Assembly: GCA_030765065.1 (NCBI GenBank)
Contig: CM060988.1
Span: forward strand, 200,568,565 to 200,632,564
Length of the DNA: 64,000 nt
Origin: Deroplatys truncata
Lineage: Eukaryota > Arthropoda > Insecta > Mantodea > Mantidae
Reading direction: 5' to 3'
Shown: piece by piece, positions 9,411 to 23,099 of the stretch
How positions within the stretch are numbered: the stretch's first letter is position 1
How the letters are laid out: each line of letters starts with the position of its first letter
Translations under genes and position numbers: made by a program
Notes under the pieces: generated by a model
Seen by the model: only the letters and a program-made list of their open reading frames with translations
The model's database searches: none
Told to the model about the DNA's origin: nothing

Positions 9411-11340
9411 CGAGGGCAGTTCAATAAGTACCCATGTTAAGAATGAAGATGCCATTTTTTTCTAACACAAATTATTTATTTCTCAACAAAGTCCTTTTTA
9501 GGGATGTACACTTCTCCCAACATTTCTACCATTTTCCTAATCCTACCAAAGTATAGGAATTGTCAAGGTCTGCAAAATACGCCTCTGTCTTGGCAATGAC
9601 CTTACTTGATCTAAATTTTGTTCCTACAAGCCATTTCTTCATGTTTGGGAAGAACAAGAAATCACAGCAGCCAGATCAGTGAATATGGGGGGTGCGGCAG
9701 CAATTCATGCAGTTTGGCAGTGACAACTCCAGATGAATGTGCCGGTGGACTACCGTGGTGAAACAGCACTTTCTTCTCCACCAAATGGGGCAATGTCTCC
9801 TTTAACTTCATGTCAAATTGGTCAAATAACTCACTGCAGTGATCCTTTGTCCTTTTTCCAAGAAGTCAATGAGTATAAAGCTCTTCACATCCCAAAAAAT
9901 GTCACATCACTTTTCTGGTCAATGGGGCAGCCTTTGCCTTCTTTGGAGCAGTTCACTGGAAGCAATCCATTGTTTTGATTGTTGCTTGGTTTTCAGAGTA
10001 TAATAATAAATCCAGGTCCCATCGACGGTGAAGTAAAAAGTCCTTCAGATTTTGCTTAAATTGCTGCAATCACAGCTTCGAAGTTGAAAGCCGCAGGCAC
10101 TTATTGTCCACTGTGAGCAGCAATCATGGCACTCATTGTGACAAGTTTTTCATCTCCAACTTATCATGCAAAATGTGAATTGCTGTTCCCATCAACACAC
10201 CTATGGCCTCAGCCACTTGGCGACCTTGCAATCAGCTAGAACCATATTGTGAACTGTTTCAATGATTACCTCAGTAACACCTCTGCAGGGCGTCCTCCGC
10301 ACTCCTCATCAAAATGTGAATTGCTGTTCCCATCAACACACCTATGGCCTCAGCCACTTGGCGACCTTGCAATCAGCTAGAACCATATTGTGAACTGTTT
10401 CAATGATTACCTCAGTAACACCTCTGCAGGGCGTCCTCCGCACTCCTCATCAAAATGTGAATTGCTGTTCCCATCAACACACCTATGGCCTCAGCCACTT
10501 GGCGACCTTGCAATCAGCTAGAACCATATTGTGAACTGTTTCAATGATTACCTCAGTAACACCTCTGCAGGGCGTCCTCCGCACTCCTCATCAAAATGTG
10601 AATTGCTGTTCCCATCAACACACCTATGGTCTCAGCCACTTAGCGACCTTGCAATCAGCTAGAACCATATTGTGGACTGTTTCAATGATTTCCTCAGTAA
10701 CACTTCTGCAGGGCGTCCTCCGCACTCCTCATCAAAATGTGAATTGCTGTTCCCATCAACACACCTATGGTCTCAGCCACTTAGCGACCTTGCAATCAGC
10801 TAGAACCATATTGTGGACTGTTTCAATGATTTCCTCAGTAACACTTCTGCAGGGCGTCCTCCGCACTCCTCATCAAAATGTGAATTGCTGTTCCCATCAA
10901 CACACCTATGGTCTCAGCCACTTAGCGACCTTGCAATCAGCTAGAACCATATTGTGGACTGTTTCAATGATTTCCTCAGTAACACTTCTGCAGGGCGTCC
11001 TCCGCACTCCTCATCAAAATGTGAATTGCTGTTCCCATCAACACACCTATGGCCTCAGCCACTTAGCGACCTTGCAATCAGCTAGAACCATATTGTGGAC
11101 TGTTTCAATGATTTCCTCAGTAACACCTCTGCAGGGCGTCCTCCGCACTCCTCATCAAAAGTGGATGTTCAACCATGTTTAAAGTCATTGAACCAATATT
11201 CAACTGTTGTCATAGATGGCAAAAAATCCCCAAAACAGCATTCAATTTCACTTTTATCTCCTCGCAAGTTTTCCCATCCAAAGGAAAAGGCAAATCACTG
11301 AATAATACTGCACTTTTTCCATTTATAGCAACAACATGTT
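9411..11340 (-). mobile_element. Degenerate mariner with internal tandem expansion
   Basis: The left terminus cgagggcagttcaataagta follows a TA. Read on the minus strand, broken frames give transposase pieces: VEYWFNDFKHG near 11170, DEECGGRPAEV repeated, a PHPPYSPDL-like block near 9690, and a C-terminal KKWLVGTKFR and AKTEAYFADLDN block. The N-terminal part has been tandemly amplified (10165-11158). Stops and frameshifts are numerous and the right terminal repeat was not found. The left end lies 43 bp from the acceptor of MED12 exon 9080-9367. Confidence 0.78.
10165..11158. repeat. 141-bp tandem array, about seven units
   Basis: Units begin with caaaatgtgaattgctgttc at 10169, 10310, 10451, 10592, 10733, 10874 and 11015, exactly 141 bp apart. 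141 is a multiple of three, so a meaningless plus-strand frame stays open through the last units (47 residues per unit). The minus strand of each unit encodes part of a mariner transposase N-terminus (DEECGGRPAEV). Units 1-3 share variants (cacttggcgacc, gtgaactg) distinct from units 4-7 (cttagcgacc, gtggactg), which suggests stepwise block duplication. Confidence 0.95.
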
Positions 11341-11468
11341 CAGTGATTAACTGAAATACCTGCCACATCCAACTAACCTATGAATCAGCACCAAATTTGT
11401 TTTGGCAATGTCTAACAATGACCATACATGGTGGTAACACTAACTTGCCTTAGCTACACCATCTATTT

Positions 11469-12528
11469 AAAATAAAGAGAGTTGAAGGTTGTTACACTAC
11501 ATCACTAAAATGTTTTTACTTCAACGCATTTCAGGAGACAGTTTGCTCCCATCGTCAGCATGTCCTCAACTGATTTTGCCGGTCATTGTCTGGGGAATGT
11601 GTGTGGCTAGTGGTGTTCTCTGGTGCTGGGCTGATGAACCTCCAAAGGCTGTTGGGTGGTGGCAGTTCGAAATTCATTAGGTGATTCCTATGTTTGACGA
11701 TATGTATTTTTTCCCAGATGTCCAATTCATTGCTGCTGTTGATTGGTTTTAACAGTTTTATGTTCGAAGTGATATCACAGATAAGAAGATAAAAAGGTTT
11801 GAAAGACAGAAATACATCCAACAAACGACTACTTTACTCATACAACAAAAACCACAAGCATATAGGAAATTCAGTTATCACCCTTGGACACATCATAAAT
11901 TTCAAAGGATTTTCAAGAAATACAACATCACCCTGTCTCCACGGAATAACCACAATATACAGAAACTACTATGCAACAGAACAAAAGATCCTATTCCCAA
12001 CGATAAATCAGCTAGTATATATCAAATTGTTTGTAATGACTGTAACCTGGTATACATAGGAAGAACCAAAAGAAATCTTAAATAAGACTTAAAGAGCATA
12101 TGAGATGCATTTACCAAAAGCAGCCAGATAAATCAGCAGTAGCACATCATTTCTGGTCTTCAAACCATGATATCACTCCAAACATAAAACATTTAAAACC
12201 GATCAACAGCAGCAATGAATTGGACATCTGAGAAAAAATACATATCGTCAAACACAGGAATCACCTAATGAATTTCAAACTGCTGCCACCCAACAGCCTT
12301 TGGAGGTTCATCAGCCCAGCACCAGAGAACACCACTAGCCATACACATTCCCCAGGCAATGACTGGCAAAATCAGTTGAGGGCATGCTGACGATGGGAGC
12401 AAACCGTCTCCCGAAACACATTCAAGTAGCAACATTTTAGTGATGTAGTGTAACAACCTTCAACTCTCTTTATTTTAAATTATGACACATCACTGTTACT
12501 AGCTTCTAAATCTTCAAAATTAGTCAAG
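11469..12528. mobile_element. Inverted dimer of a second PLE subfamily (PLE2)
   Basis: The insertion is flanked by the 11-bp duplication accatctattt (11458-11468 and 12529-12539). The left part (to about 11800) is a minus-strand PLE 3' end: ELDIWEKIHIVKHRNHLMNF, ELPPPNSLWRFISP, then the terminal repeat. The right part is a plus-strand copy of the 3' region with RFERQKYIQQTTT, SYHPWTHHKF, a GIY-YIG domain (SASIYQIVCNDCNLVYIGRT) now full of stops, and the terminal repeat plus tail (cactgttactagcttc). Both parts are 5' truncated. Confidence 0.85.
12375..12464 (+). ncRNA. Candidate hammerhead-type motif, PLE2 end
   Basis: The core boxes are CTGACGA (12386-12392) and GAAA (12413-12416) around a GGGAG...CTCCC hairpin. 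Outer gttgagg and ccttcaac pair. The core-proximal part of stem I does not pair well, so cleavage competence is uncertain. The left half of the same insertion has the corresponding motif on the minus strand (about 11490-11572). Confidence 0.4.
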
Positions 12529-12669
12529 ACCATCTATTTTGAAATACTGCTACTCATCCCCATGTTGTAACTAAAAACTAGTACTTCCAATTGTAGGCCA
12601 GATCACAATAACCAGAGACTGCAAAGTAAAACGCAAACCAGGACAGGAAGCAAAACAGCATTACTATTT

Positions 12670-12955
12670 TATAAATTAAAATGAGTCTTATTTATGGACA
12701 CATGGTTCTTCACTCTATATTGGGCATGAAAGACCAGAAAGTTTGTTCAAAGGCCTCTATCACGCTTGAGGTTCTTTTACGTACTGTAAATCTACAACAC
12801 GGGACCACCAGCTTTACTTTCCTTCCAAAAGAAGAAATGCTAAGCATTTTTACATCCGAAAAAATACATCACCCTCCGCAAGGTTTAAACCTGTGAATTC
12901 AGGAGCTAGAGGCTGGCATGGTACCCCTAGACCATGGAGGATGACAAAAATTGCA
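12670..12955 (-). mobile_element. tRNA-derived SINE
   Basis: On the minus strand the head reads like a tRNA. A box A-like tggtctaggggtacc (12922-12936) and a box B-like aggtttaaacct (12881-12892) are spaced as in polymerase III promoters. The body (aaagaacctcaagcg, ctttctggtctttcatgcc) continues to an AT-rich tail. The body recurs at 54530-54870. Confidence 0.65.
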
Positions 12956-13258
12956 GTGTATATCAAATGACCACATTGGTAACAAAGCGAAAAGTCAATT
13001 TCGCTGATGACCTTTGAAAGCGTGTAATTGTTAATAATTAACATTTATAAAGCCAAAATTGATGGTGCAGTATTTATTACATTAAAAAAGAATCTTATGT
13101 ATTACATTCACGTGACTTTCTCTATCCAATATCCTTTATTTTTATAAAGCTTCTACAAACTACTTTTGAAAAAGCTTATTCTTGTATCTACTACAAGCTG
13201 ACTGTAGCAAACCATTGCATTAATACTTTCATTACACGTTTTGTTATATTGTTTGTTC

Positions 13259-13402
13259 AGAGTCTTTTGAGACAGTGGAAGGGGGAGTTAAGGAATGTGT
13301 GCGGCCAGTCAGCAGCTAGCACAAAGAGCCATCACATGAACCTGACCTGGGCAAGTGCAACTGGTTTTTACCTTCCCCTCTCTACCGTTTCAAAAGACTC
13401 TC
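13259..13402. mobile_element. Short TIR element (MITE-like), about 142 bp
   Basis: The ends are imperfect inverted repeats: gagtcttttgagacagtgg at the left and ccgtttcaaaagactctc at the right. It sits inside the ACTTTCTC-family copy. No coding potential. Confidence 0.55.
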
Positions 13403-13784
13403 AATGCAGTATAAGTAGAAATGGAATAATGGTAGTGAAATTTATAAAAACTGGGTGCTATATGCAGCCTTGATATTGCATATTCTTTCTGTGACATCGC
13501 AAGAAACAACCGTATAGTACCGTATAGCAACAGCACTTTAAAAAACTGACAAAGCAATGAAAAATTCAAACCAATAATGACGGATATCTCATAAATGGCT
13601 TATGCCACAACAAAATTATTTGAAATCAATTGTGTATTTTAAAGACTTCTACATTTTTTGTACAGTAAGATTTTTGCCTATTTCTTAAGGTTTACCAGCT
13701 ATGCAAAATTATATAAAATTCCTTCCAAATGAAGAGAACTTCACAGAAAATTCAAGGTATACATCTTATCTGGCAAGTAAATAT

Positions 13785-14030
13785 GAGGTGGAACTGTAGT
13801 AACGTGTGCAACGCGCATTTAGGAGGTCCCGGATTCAAACCCTGGGGCCAACCTATCTGACCAAAGGCTTTTTTATGGTTTTCCTCAGTTGCTAAGCGAA
13901 TGCTGGATTGGATAATTTGATCCGTGAATTTTCCTATTATCCCTTTCATCATTACATTTCAATTCCTTCTTATTCTCCGCCATACCAGACACTGAGCTAA
14001 TCACCCATCCTAGATATGCTATGATCCAGA
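13785..14030 (+). mobile_element. tRNA-derived SINE
   Basis: A box B-like ggattcaaaccctgg (13842-13856) follows a plausible box A region (tggaactgtagtaacgtgtg, 13793). The downstream body (ccaacctatctgacc, ttttcctcagttgct) resembles other insect tRNA-derived SINE bodies. The 3' boundary is approximate. Confidence 0.55.
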
Positions 14031-14283
14031 GTTTGCATGCTGCTTGACAGGCTACTGATCTAAGACATTGGTTTGTAAGTCCTTGGGGGGTGTAAATCCT
14101 ACAAAGAGGAAGGTAATCCGTTGAAGAAGCAAATATCTTAGATATATGTTATTTTAATCAAAATCATTAAGTCACTTTTGAGAAAATAGATATTTCTAAA
14201 AACATTCCATGTTAAGGGTAGTTTGGAATGCATGGATTTTCTTCAAAATTTTCATGTCGCATCTTTGGAAGATACTGAAGCTA

Positions 14284-15188
14284 TACCTTTTTGACTATAA
14301 GCTGAAAGGAGAAGTAAACAACTTGAATGTATTATTCCGCCGAGCACATGGCATCACCACGTGAAGGATGACGTGAGAGGAAATTGCTTCATAGAGAATG
14401 TGAATACAGTATATTGCACAGCTTGGGAATCATTAGCTTTTAAACATTGTATGTCTTATTCCTATATTTTGCTTTTCTAAACCTATAACACACAATACTA
14501 AGAGTAGACAAATAAAAGTTGTACATGAAGAGTTCAGCTTCTGTAATTAAAGGTACTGGATTAAACTGTTCTCAACTTCAGGCTTTAGAAATCATTCATT
14601 TAATGATTAATATCAGTATACCACATTTGCTTTAACCTTTCATGAGTCAACAAGTTAAATAACGATTAGCACTATAGGTTAAAACAAACGGAACCAAGCT
14701 ATACGAGCAACAATTCTGCATCACTAACAATGAAGCTCAATTATTGCTAAACAATGGCCAACCATTTCATTGTCGATTAAAGGTGGGTACTTTTCACAGA
14801 ATTTATTAAAAGGATTTAACACAATTGTCTTCTTTCCATTTCCCTCATTTATGTTTTCTACAGTGGCAGAAGATTCTCAGCCAGAAACCGAAACGAACTG
14901 CAGCGCCTGCACATAGCCTCTTAAACCCTATACTATAATGGTTCATTTAGTTATAGCTGAATCTGACAAACACATTTAGTTTCATAAATTTATCTATTAC
15001 AATGATTTTTTAAATTTCTCTGCACGAGAATAACCACAAAATGTTACAATATGAACCGAACTGTTTTTTGTAAAGGAAGAGACGACATGCTAAGCGGGAA
15101 AGGTTTTAATTTGTCTACCAGCCAATGAGGTGCTGTCTTGTCACATGGTTTTGTTTACTTCTCCTTTCAGCTTATAGTAAAAAAGGTA
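14284..15188. mobile_element. 905-bp non-autonomous TIR transposon with TA target site
   Basis: Inverted repeats of about 40 bp bound the element: left tacctttttgactataagct, then gaaaggagaagtaaacaa; right is the inverse, ending agcttatagtaaaaaaggta. TA flanks each end (14282-14283, 15189-15190). The host ACTTTCTC repeat continues on both sides, so the empty site can be reconstructed. There is no transposase frame. It is probably Tc1/mariner-mobilised, inferred from TA only. Confidence 0.75.
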
Positions 15189-16670
15189 TAAATGTCATGC
15201 TTGGTAATCATCAAACTTTTTGTTTTTGAGTGACATTGTTCTCCGACACACCCACAGACCTTTTACTAAAATGCTTTTGTTTTTGTTTTGGGGGGCCTCA
15301 AAACATTGAGGCAGTATTTTAATGCCTAAATGATATTAATTGTATTTTTATTATAATTAAATTCAATAACAGCCCACCTTGAAAACAGTATGTATATAAT
15401 TATTATTTAAATTGTATGTAAGTTATTGCAAATACTTATTTTTATTGCAAACGTATTTATTAATGTCATGTAAATGTTTATATACTCTAATAGTGCAAAA
15501 ACTGTGAGAATGATATGTTTTAGATTGTTAATAATGAGGTAATAATGTAATTTTTGTGACAATAATGTATCTGGAAGTTTGGGAAATACTGGTCATGAAA
15601 AGATTGGTAATGACGTAAGTTTCGCTTACAGTTTGGAATTAGCCAATCAACAGTAAAGAAAAGTTTTAGTTTGAATACTTAAATTCTATTGGATAGAATT
15701 AGCCAATAAGATACTGGTATTACCGAAGCTTCAAGGTTTTTACCGTTGAATTCAGTCAGTTGCGGGTAAGATGTTGTAGAGTACGGATGGTAAAAATTGT
15801 GTTCTCCGCTAGAATGTATAAAGTGCTCACAGTTTTCTTTTATAAAGTGTTGTGTTTATAAATGTGCACGTATAAAGAGAAATAAAAAGAAGTGAAATTA
15901 AAAAGTAAATTCTGTGATGTCTTTTAATTTTTTGTCTTATCACAACCTGAAAAGAACTTATGTTTCTATAGTGGGACTGAAGCAGCCGAGGCAGATAACT
16001 TTAATAATATTACGTAAAACAAGCATCATCTTCACTATAAAGTTTAGCGTCCCAAGCATCAACCAACTTCAAAGTGTATCTTCATTACATAACCTAAATA
16101 CATTTTTAAAGTGATGCACATATCTGGGGATTCTCACATATCATACCCAGCATCCAGCTAAATAACTTTTACAAAGTTGGCAACAAATACAACGAGGCTC
16201 AATAACATTCTCAAAGTGGCGTACAACTGTGGGGCAAACTCCTCCAAACAACTACGTAAATTATAAACTACTGCAAATTGACGCCTCAACGTGGAACCAT
16301 CAACAATACTATCGCAAATTGGCTTCCAAAAACGTGGGGCTTACAAGAAGCATCTCACAACAAAAACACATCACCTAAAAGACTATCGCAACATGTCTTT
16401 CCAGCCAACTCTCAATATCAAATTTTTAAGTGAAAGTTAATACTTCCTCTGCTGACTACAGGTAAGTAGCGGAGAAAGTAAAAATTCAAATTTCAGCGAT
16501 AACCACCGGCCCTGTAATTCATTACAATGGTTATCTACTTCCTGAATAATGTGCTTTAAACCATTTGCTATAATTGATTGTACCACTAAATCCTAGCCCA
16601 GGCACTGCAGCATTGTGTATAAAGAAACATATGTTTCTCATTTGCTCAGTGCACTGCCCTTGCTACTTAC

Positions 16671-16800
16671 ACAGAAGACAGCAGTGATAGCGTCTGAGGA
16701 CTCCCACCACATAGAGACTTAATGACGTAGTGTAGCTCCTGACAAGACCAGATCCTTTGGCCTGCAATTGAGCCTCTACTTCAGGCAGCTCTTTTAGAAT
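16671..16800 (-). CDS. MED12: MED12 exon, LVRSYTTSLSLYVVGVLRRYH
   Basis: The exon encodes ILKELPEVEAQLQAKGSG, then LVRSYTTSLSLYVVGVLRRY and HCCLL. It corresponds to human [42 protein letters not shown]. The acceptor tatgtttcag precedes 16800 and the donor gtaagt follows 16671. One leftover base (T) joins TG at the start of exon 9080-9367 to make Leu. Confidence 0.96.
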
Positions 16801-16884
16801 CTGAAACATAAAACAGGCATGATAAAGTTCTGTTTCTTCTTGAATTATTGTACATATCAGCAATAAAATGCGCTTCAAGCACAC

Positions 16885-18480
16885 ATTCCAATTTCCTGAA
16901 ATTGAAAACTTAAAACTTTCCCTTGTCCAGCAAAGCATAATAATTCTGCAATGTCATCAAATTTAGACTGCGTAAAATGTTCAGTACAGTAAATATAACA
17001 AAAGTTACATGTATTATAAATGAAAATTCTGTTTTATAAGAATCCTTGAAGACCTGCTGTCACATGACAAAATTCTCCCTGGTACCACAATAAACACATA
17101 TTAAAGCAAAGAACACCACTTTCTAGCACAAAAACTGCAAGTCAATAGAAACAGACACAAGTGGTACCACACAGCAGATACTATAAGTAATTTAAAAACT
17201 CAAATAAGCTTCAGAACATATATTAATAACTTAAAACACAAGAATATAATTACAACAAATATAATAGCAACAGAGGTAATGAGTCCAATAGAAAATATAT
17301 TGATATACAATATCAGAATGACCTGATATATACAATACACAAACAAAACAATATACCAATGAAATGAGAGCCATAGCAATAGCTACGGAAAATGAAAGAT
17401 ACCCAGAAAAAAATGGCTCCAAATATATACACATGGATCCTTCATCAATAAAAAAATGCCGGTGCAGGAGTATACTGTAAATATTTTGCACAGTATCTAA
17501 CATTACATGAAACGTCAAACCACTATGATGGAGAATTAACAGCTATAAAAGCAGAATTATAGAACATTTTATATAGACCATACATAAAACAAAAAATAGT
17601 CATCTTATCAGACTCAAAATCAGCCATAGATGGAATAGTAAATTACAATAATAAAACAACAAGAAATATTAAAGAAATAAGAAGCCTAATTAAAGCAGTT
17701 GAAACTAGAAATTATGTCACTCTACAATGGATCCCAGCTCATGTCGGACTTTTGGGCAATGAACATGCAGATCAATTAGCAAAGAAAGGTGCAATACAAC
17801 AAATAAAACCTGTAGGACAAATAGAAATACATAAACAATTAAATAACATTAAACAACATTTCAAAAGATATTGATGAAGAAGATAAATTAAAAGATAATG
17901 ATTGTAAGAATATTAAAGATAGAGTTGATACACAAAAAAATGGCAAAGAAGACTGTAGTGGCCTTATTTAGAATAGCAACTGGCACGATTGCCTCACAGA
18001 ACACCTCTACAAGATACGATGTCTACCTACACCCAAGTGCACTCTCTGTGAAGAAGATGTCATCCTGAGCAAACAATATCCCAAAGGCCTTAAAAGTGAT
18101 AACTTACAGACTTTATATTGGGAAGCCAGAGGGAAAATGATGCAGATCAATTAATCCCCAGTGCCATTGGTGAACACCACCACCACCACTTTCTAGGCTA
18201 TACACAGATTTCTAGTTCATATGTTACACTTATCAACTATAAACAAGCTGTCACAAACAATGGATAACATACCCATAGATCAGAAACAAGATAAACAATT
18301 TATGTGAGGGAGTTGACTTTAAAATTCACTTCATTCAATACTGTATGTTCACACTCTGGTTACTAGAGACCACTACTGCTACTCTACATTTTGTTACAGC
18401 CCAGTAAAGCAGACTATGATTGTGATGAAGAATAGACACACAGATAAGCTCTGGCCTATCACATTTGATGTTTTCAATTG
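16885..18480. repeat. CATACTTGCC-family repeat, copy 2, split by a LINE
   Basis: Blocks agcaaagcataata, aaaatgttcagtacagtaaat, taagaatccttgaagacct and acaccactttctag match copy 1, and the sequence resumes after 18184 with tttctagttcatatgttaca. A single 119-bp-type unit (tgttacagcccagtaaagca, then gatgaagaatagacacacag) lies near 18390-18440. The repeat begins about 85 bp upstream of exon 16671-16800. Confidence 0.6.
17127..18183 (+). mobile_element. Decayed LINE fragment with RNase H domain
   Basis: The insertion is flanked by a 13-bp duplication, caccactttctag (17114-17126 and 18184-18196). Broken plus-strand frames give an RNase H domain: WLQIYTHGSF (the usual D of TDGS is H), KIVILSDSKSAIDGI, TLQWIPAHVGLLGNEHAD and QLAKKGA. 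A C-terminal zinc-binding remnant follows (RCLPTPKCTLCEEDV). The tail is a short cac repeat. RNase H is found in I/Jockey/R1-type LINEs. The reverse transcriptase is absent (5' truncation). Confidence 0.8.
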
Positions 18481-18579
18481 ACTCTACATTAAAAACAAGC
18501 CACGTGAGGTCTGTAAAAAGTACAATTAATTTCATTAGTAGAGTAATGACCATCTCATTCTTTCAGCATTATCAAAACA

Positions 18580-19410
18580 AATTGGAAAATGTTCTAAAAA
18601 TCAAATTTGATAAAAATAATATTAATTTAGTCTCAGAGGCAAAATTCTGGGCATAACTCTAAAATAGAACCTTAAATGGATTCATTGTACTGAATCCTTA
18701 GCACTGAAACTTAGCAAAGTATGCTTTGTCTTAAGACATATTAGAGAGGCAGTAAACATTCAAATATGACAGACATTATATTACGCAAACCTTCAATCAC
18801 TCTTGCGTTATGGTATAGTGTTCTGGGGAGCCTCCAACCAGGCAAGAGCCATTTGTCTAATTATGAATATAAATCATAGAACAAGCAGTAGGGAATTTTT
18901 CAAGAAATTAATAATGCCATTATCCTGTGTATATATCTTTGAATTGTTGAATTATGTTAAAACCAATCTGAATCAGTTCAGTACAATATCCCAGGTACAC
19001 TCACACGACACACATTACAAAGATAATTTACATAGATATACATACAGATCCATACTTTTTGAAGAAAGTTTTTTACACATTGGATTAATAATTTATAATA
19101 AATTACCCCTATCCTTCAGAAACAGTGAAGCCAAAAGCTTTAAGATTCAACTGAAAAGATTCCTGCTACAACATTGTTTTTATATACTGGAAGAATTTAT
19201 GGAAAACTGCAATATATTATAAACATTAATTCCAACACTATGTTCTTCAGGTTTTAATTCAATATTTGATGACTGGATGTTGTAAACATTTTATATGAAG
19301 AATATTTTGTATCTAGTCTGTTTGTAATGTAATTGTTGATTTGCAAATATTTTATTTGGTGTGTCCGATAAATGTATATTGTTTACAAACAATGAAATAA
19401 AATTTTAAAA
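18580..19410 (+). mobile_element. LINE 3' fragment (RT C-terminal region)
   Basis: The frame 18803-19222 encodes LRYGIVFWGASNQARA, MNINHRTSSREFFKKLIM, PLSCVYIFELLNYVKTNL, VHSHDTHYKDNL, a GLIIYNKLPLSFR block and FKIQLKRFLL. This is the typical region after the RT domain in insect LINEs. It is preceded by a decayed stretch (18590-18800) and followed by an A-rich end (ataaaattttaaaaag) near 19400. A related LINE piece lies at 62805-63385. Confidence 0.75.
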
Positions 19411-19414
19411 AGTC

Positions 19415-21110
19415 AATGAACTATAATTAATTATACATAATTATAAAAACAACCTAACAATTGACTTTTCCCACTCTTTAATGAATGTTTTTTTTTTTTA
19501 ATTAGATATGTTCAAGTTTTTGGACATGCTTACCAATAGCTCCTTAACTGCACTTGACTGTTTCATACTAAACTACTTGTAGTACTGAAAATGGTGCTTA
19601 AGAGGTGTGATGGGTGAAATTTCTATTTTCCATAATTTTAAAGCTAGATGCTTAATTTTTTGTACATATACTTGCGGTGTTATGTGGAACTATTTGGCAG
19701 AGTTTCATTTTTCATGTGAATTAGGTTTTGAATTATTGAAAATTTTCTATAAAAAAATTTGCAAATTTTAAAATGAAATTCACTCCACACTTTATTGAAA
19801 AAAAGTTTGAAATGTTTTTTACAAAACCAGAAACTCATTTAGAAAAACTTGAAGCATGTGTTTTGTAATATCTTAGCTGCAAGGAAAATTAAAAATAATA
19901 TATGACCTGCATAGCAAAAATTTCAAAATTTTTGTAATTTTTATTTTACTTTTTATCTCAAAAAGTGCTACGTTAATCCTGAATTCAGTTTTTTGTTATG
20001 CTTTATAGAATGTACAGCAAAAATTTCCGCCCTCTAACACCTAATTTGTGGATGTAATTTTGTTTTGAATGAATAAAAGTGTAGCATAAATTAAAGTGAG
20101 GAAAATGAGTTTAAAAATTTGCATGCAGTTAACCGAAATAATGACTTGCAGACCTTCCTAGAAGTGTCCAGCTTACATGTGTAATTTGTACTCTTGTTTC
20201 ATTACAAGCACTGCAACTCAGTTCTAATTTATGGCACAAGCCAAGTCCTATATACAAACACTTTTGATTGTGGTCTACACTTCAGGTCCTTTACCATTGA
20301 TGACAGTAAAACTGGTGTCCACCAATATATATTTACACTCTTCATTATTTATAACAGGTGTATGTTCACAATTATCCTCCAGCTGTTTCTGCCTTAAATT
20401 TTTCTTTTGTACAGCACATTCTTGCTTATCTAATCTTTCAACATGGTATTATTTACATTATTTATACTTGTTTCTGGCTCATGTATATGAAACAGCATTT
20501 AATTGGATGTTACACATTATCTATGGCAGATATGCTATTACTATGTTATACCGACTACGGTGGCTCCGTAACAAACCAGAAACCAAGCTTCACAGAAAAA
20601 ATCCCACAAAAATCAGTAAAAAAAGCCGAATTTTCGCTTCATGCAGTGATTTTATCACCTGCCATGCCTCCTCAGGGACATTTAAGGAGTGCAGACCTTT
20701 AAATATGATGTAACTAGAGCAACTTCCAGGTGCTGTAGTGCTTTAAAATTTTGTATACCTGCACTTCAAACCATCTAGTATTTTTTTGGTACAAAAACGC
20801 AAAATATAAAATTTTGTCATTTTTGGTCATATTTTCACCCATTTCCCCCCTTAAAAAAGATACACATGTACCATGTTAAATGCATTGTTTACTCTCTTGT
20901 AAGTAAATACACTCAAAATAGTGCATATACCCTCTTATTATACTTATTTTATTTGTTAACTGATGATAAATGATAGCTGTGAAATAATATGGTGACTGTT
21001 TCTTGCATAGCATTCATTATAAGACAGTTGCGGCAAAAGTTGTATTTCAGTAAATGGCCAATCACATTCTTTCTATGCCATGTACATTTATTTACATTCA
21101 GTAGGCTAAC
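19415..21110. other. AT-rich intron without recognised element
   Basis: I see no exon, transposase or clear repeat pair here. Short open stretches at 20194-20713 overlap in several frames and have no recognisable protein similarity. Long T- and A-rich tracts are present. Confidence 0.5.
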
Positions 21111-21114
21111 TATA

Positions 21115-22882
<1,768 letters not shown>

Positions 22883-23099
22883 AATGAATGTAGTATAGTG
22901 ATACACAGAAAACAGCATGCAGACATGTGACATGAACATTCCTTTGATGTGCCAAGGGAAAAACCAACCAGTACTAGATAAGGAAGAACGCACACTGCAT
23001 TTGCAGGTGACAAGATCAGGCTCACAATTCTGTGAAAAGAACACCGGATACTGTTTTTGACAGAGTTCCAGCCCTTTATAGTCACTTTTTAGAAAATAA

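Larger units (their letters stand above)
13110..16500 (+). repeat. ACTTTCTC-family repeat copy broken up by several insertions
   Basis: Collinear fragments of the 50555-51438 repeat are spread across this span: start gactttctctatcc (13110), acatcgcaagaaacaac (13494), gtttaccagctatg (13690), cttttgagaaaatag and ttccatgttaagggtag (14178-14219), cacagaccttttactaaaatgc (15255), and the end gtagcggagaaagtaaaaa (16465-16485). Insertions between the fragments are a 142-bp TIR element, a SINE, a 905-bp TIR element, and about 1.1 kb (15320-16440) of AT-rich sequence I do not recognise. Confidence 0.6.

Noticed and set aside
10544..11182. 212-codon plus-strand frame with 47-residue repeats
   Set aside because: The repeat period is a multiple of three, so the frame stays open by arithmetic; the real relic, a mariner transposase, is on the minus strand.
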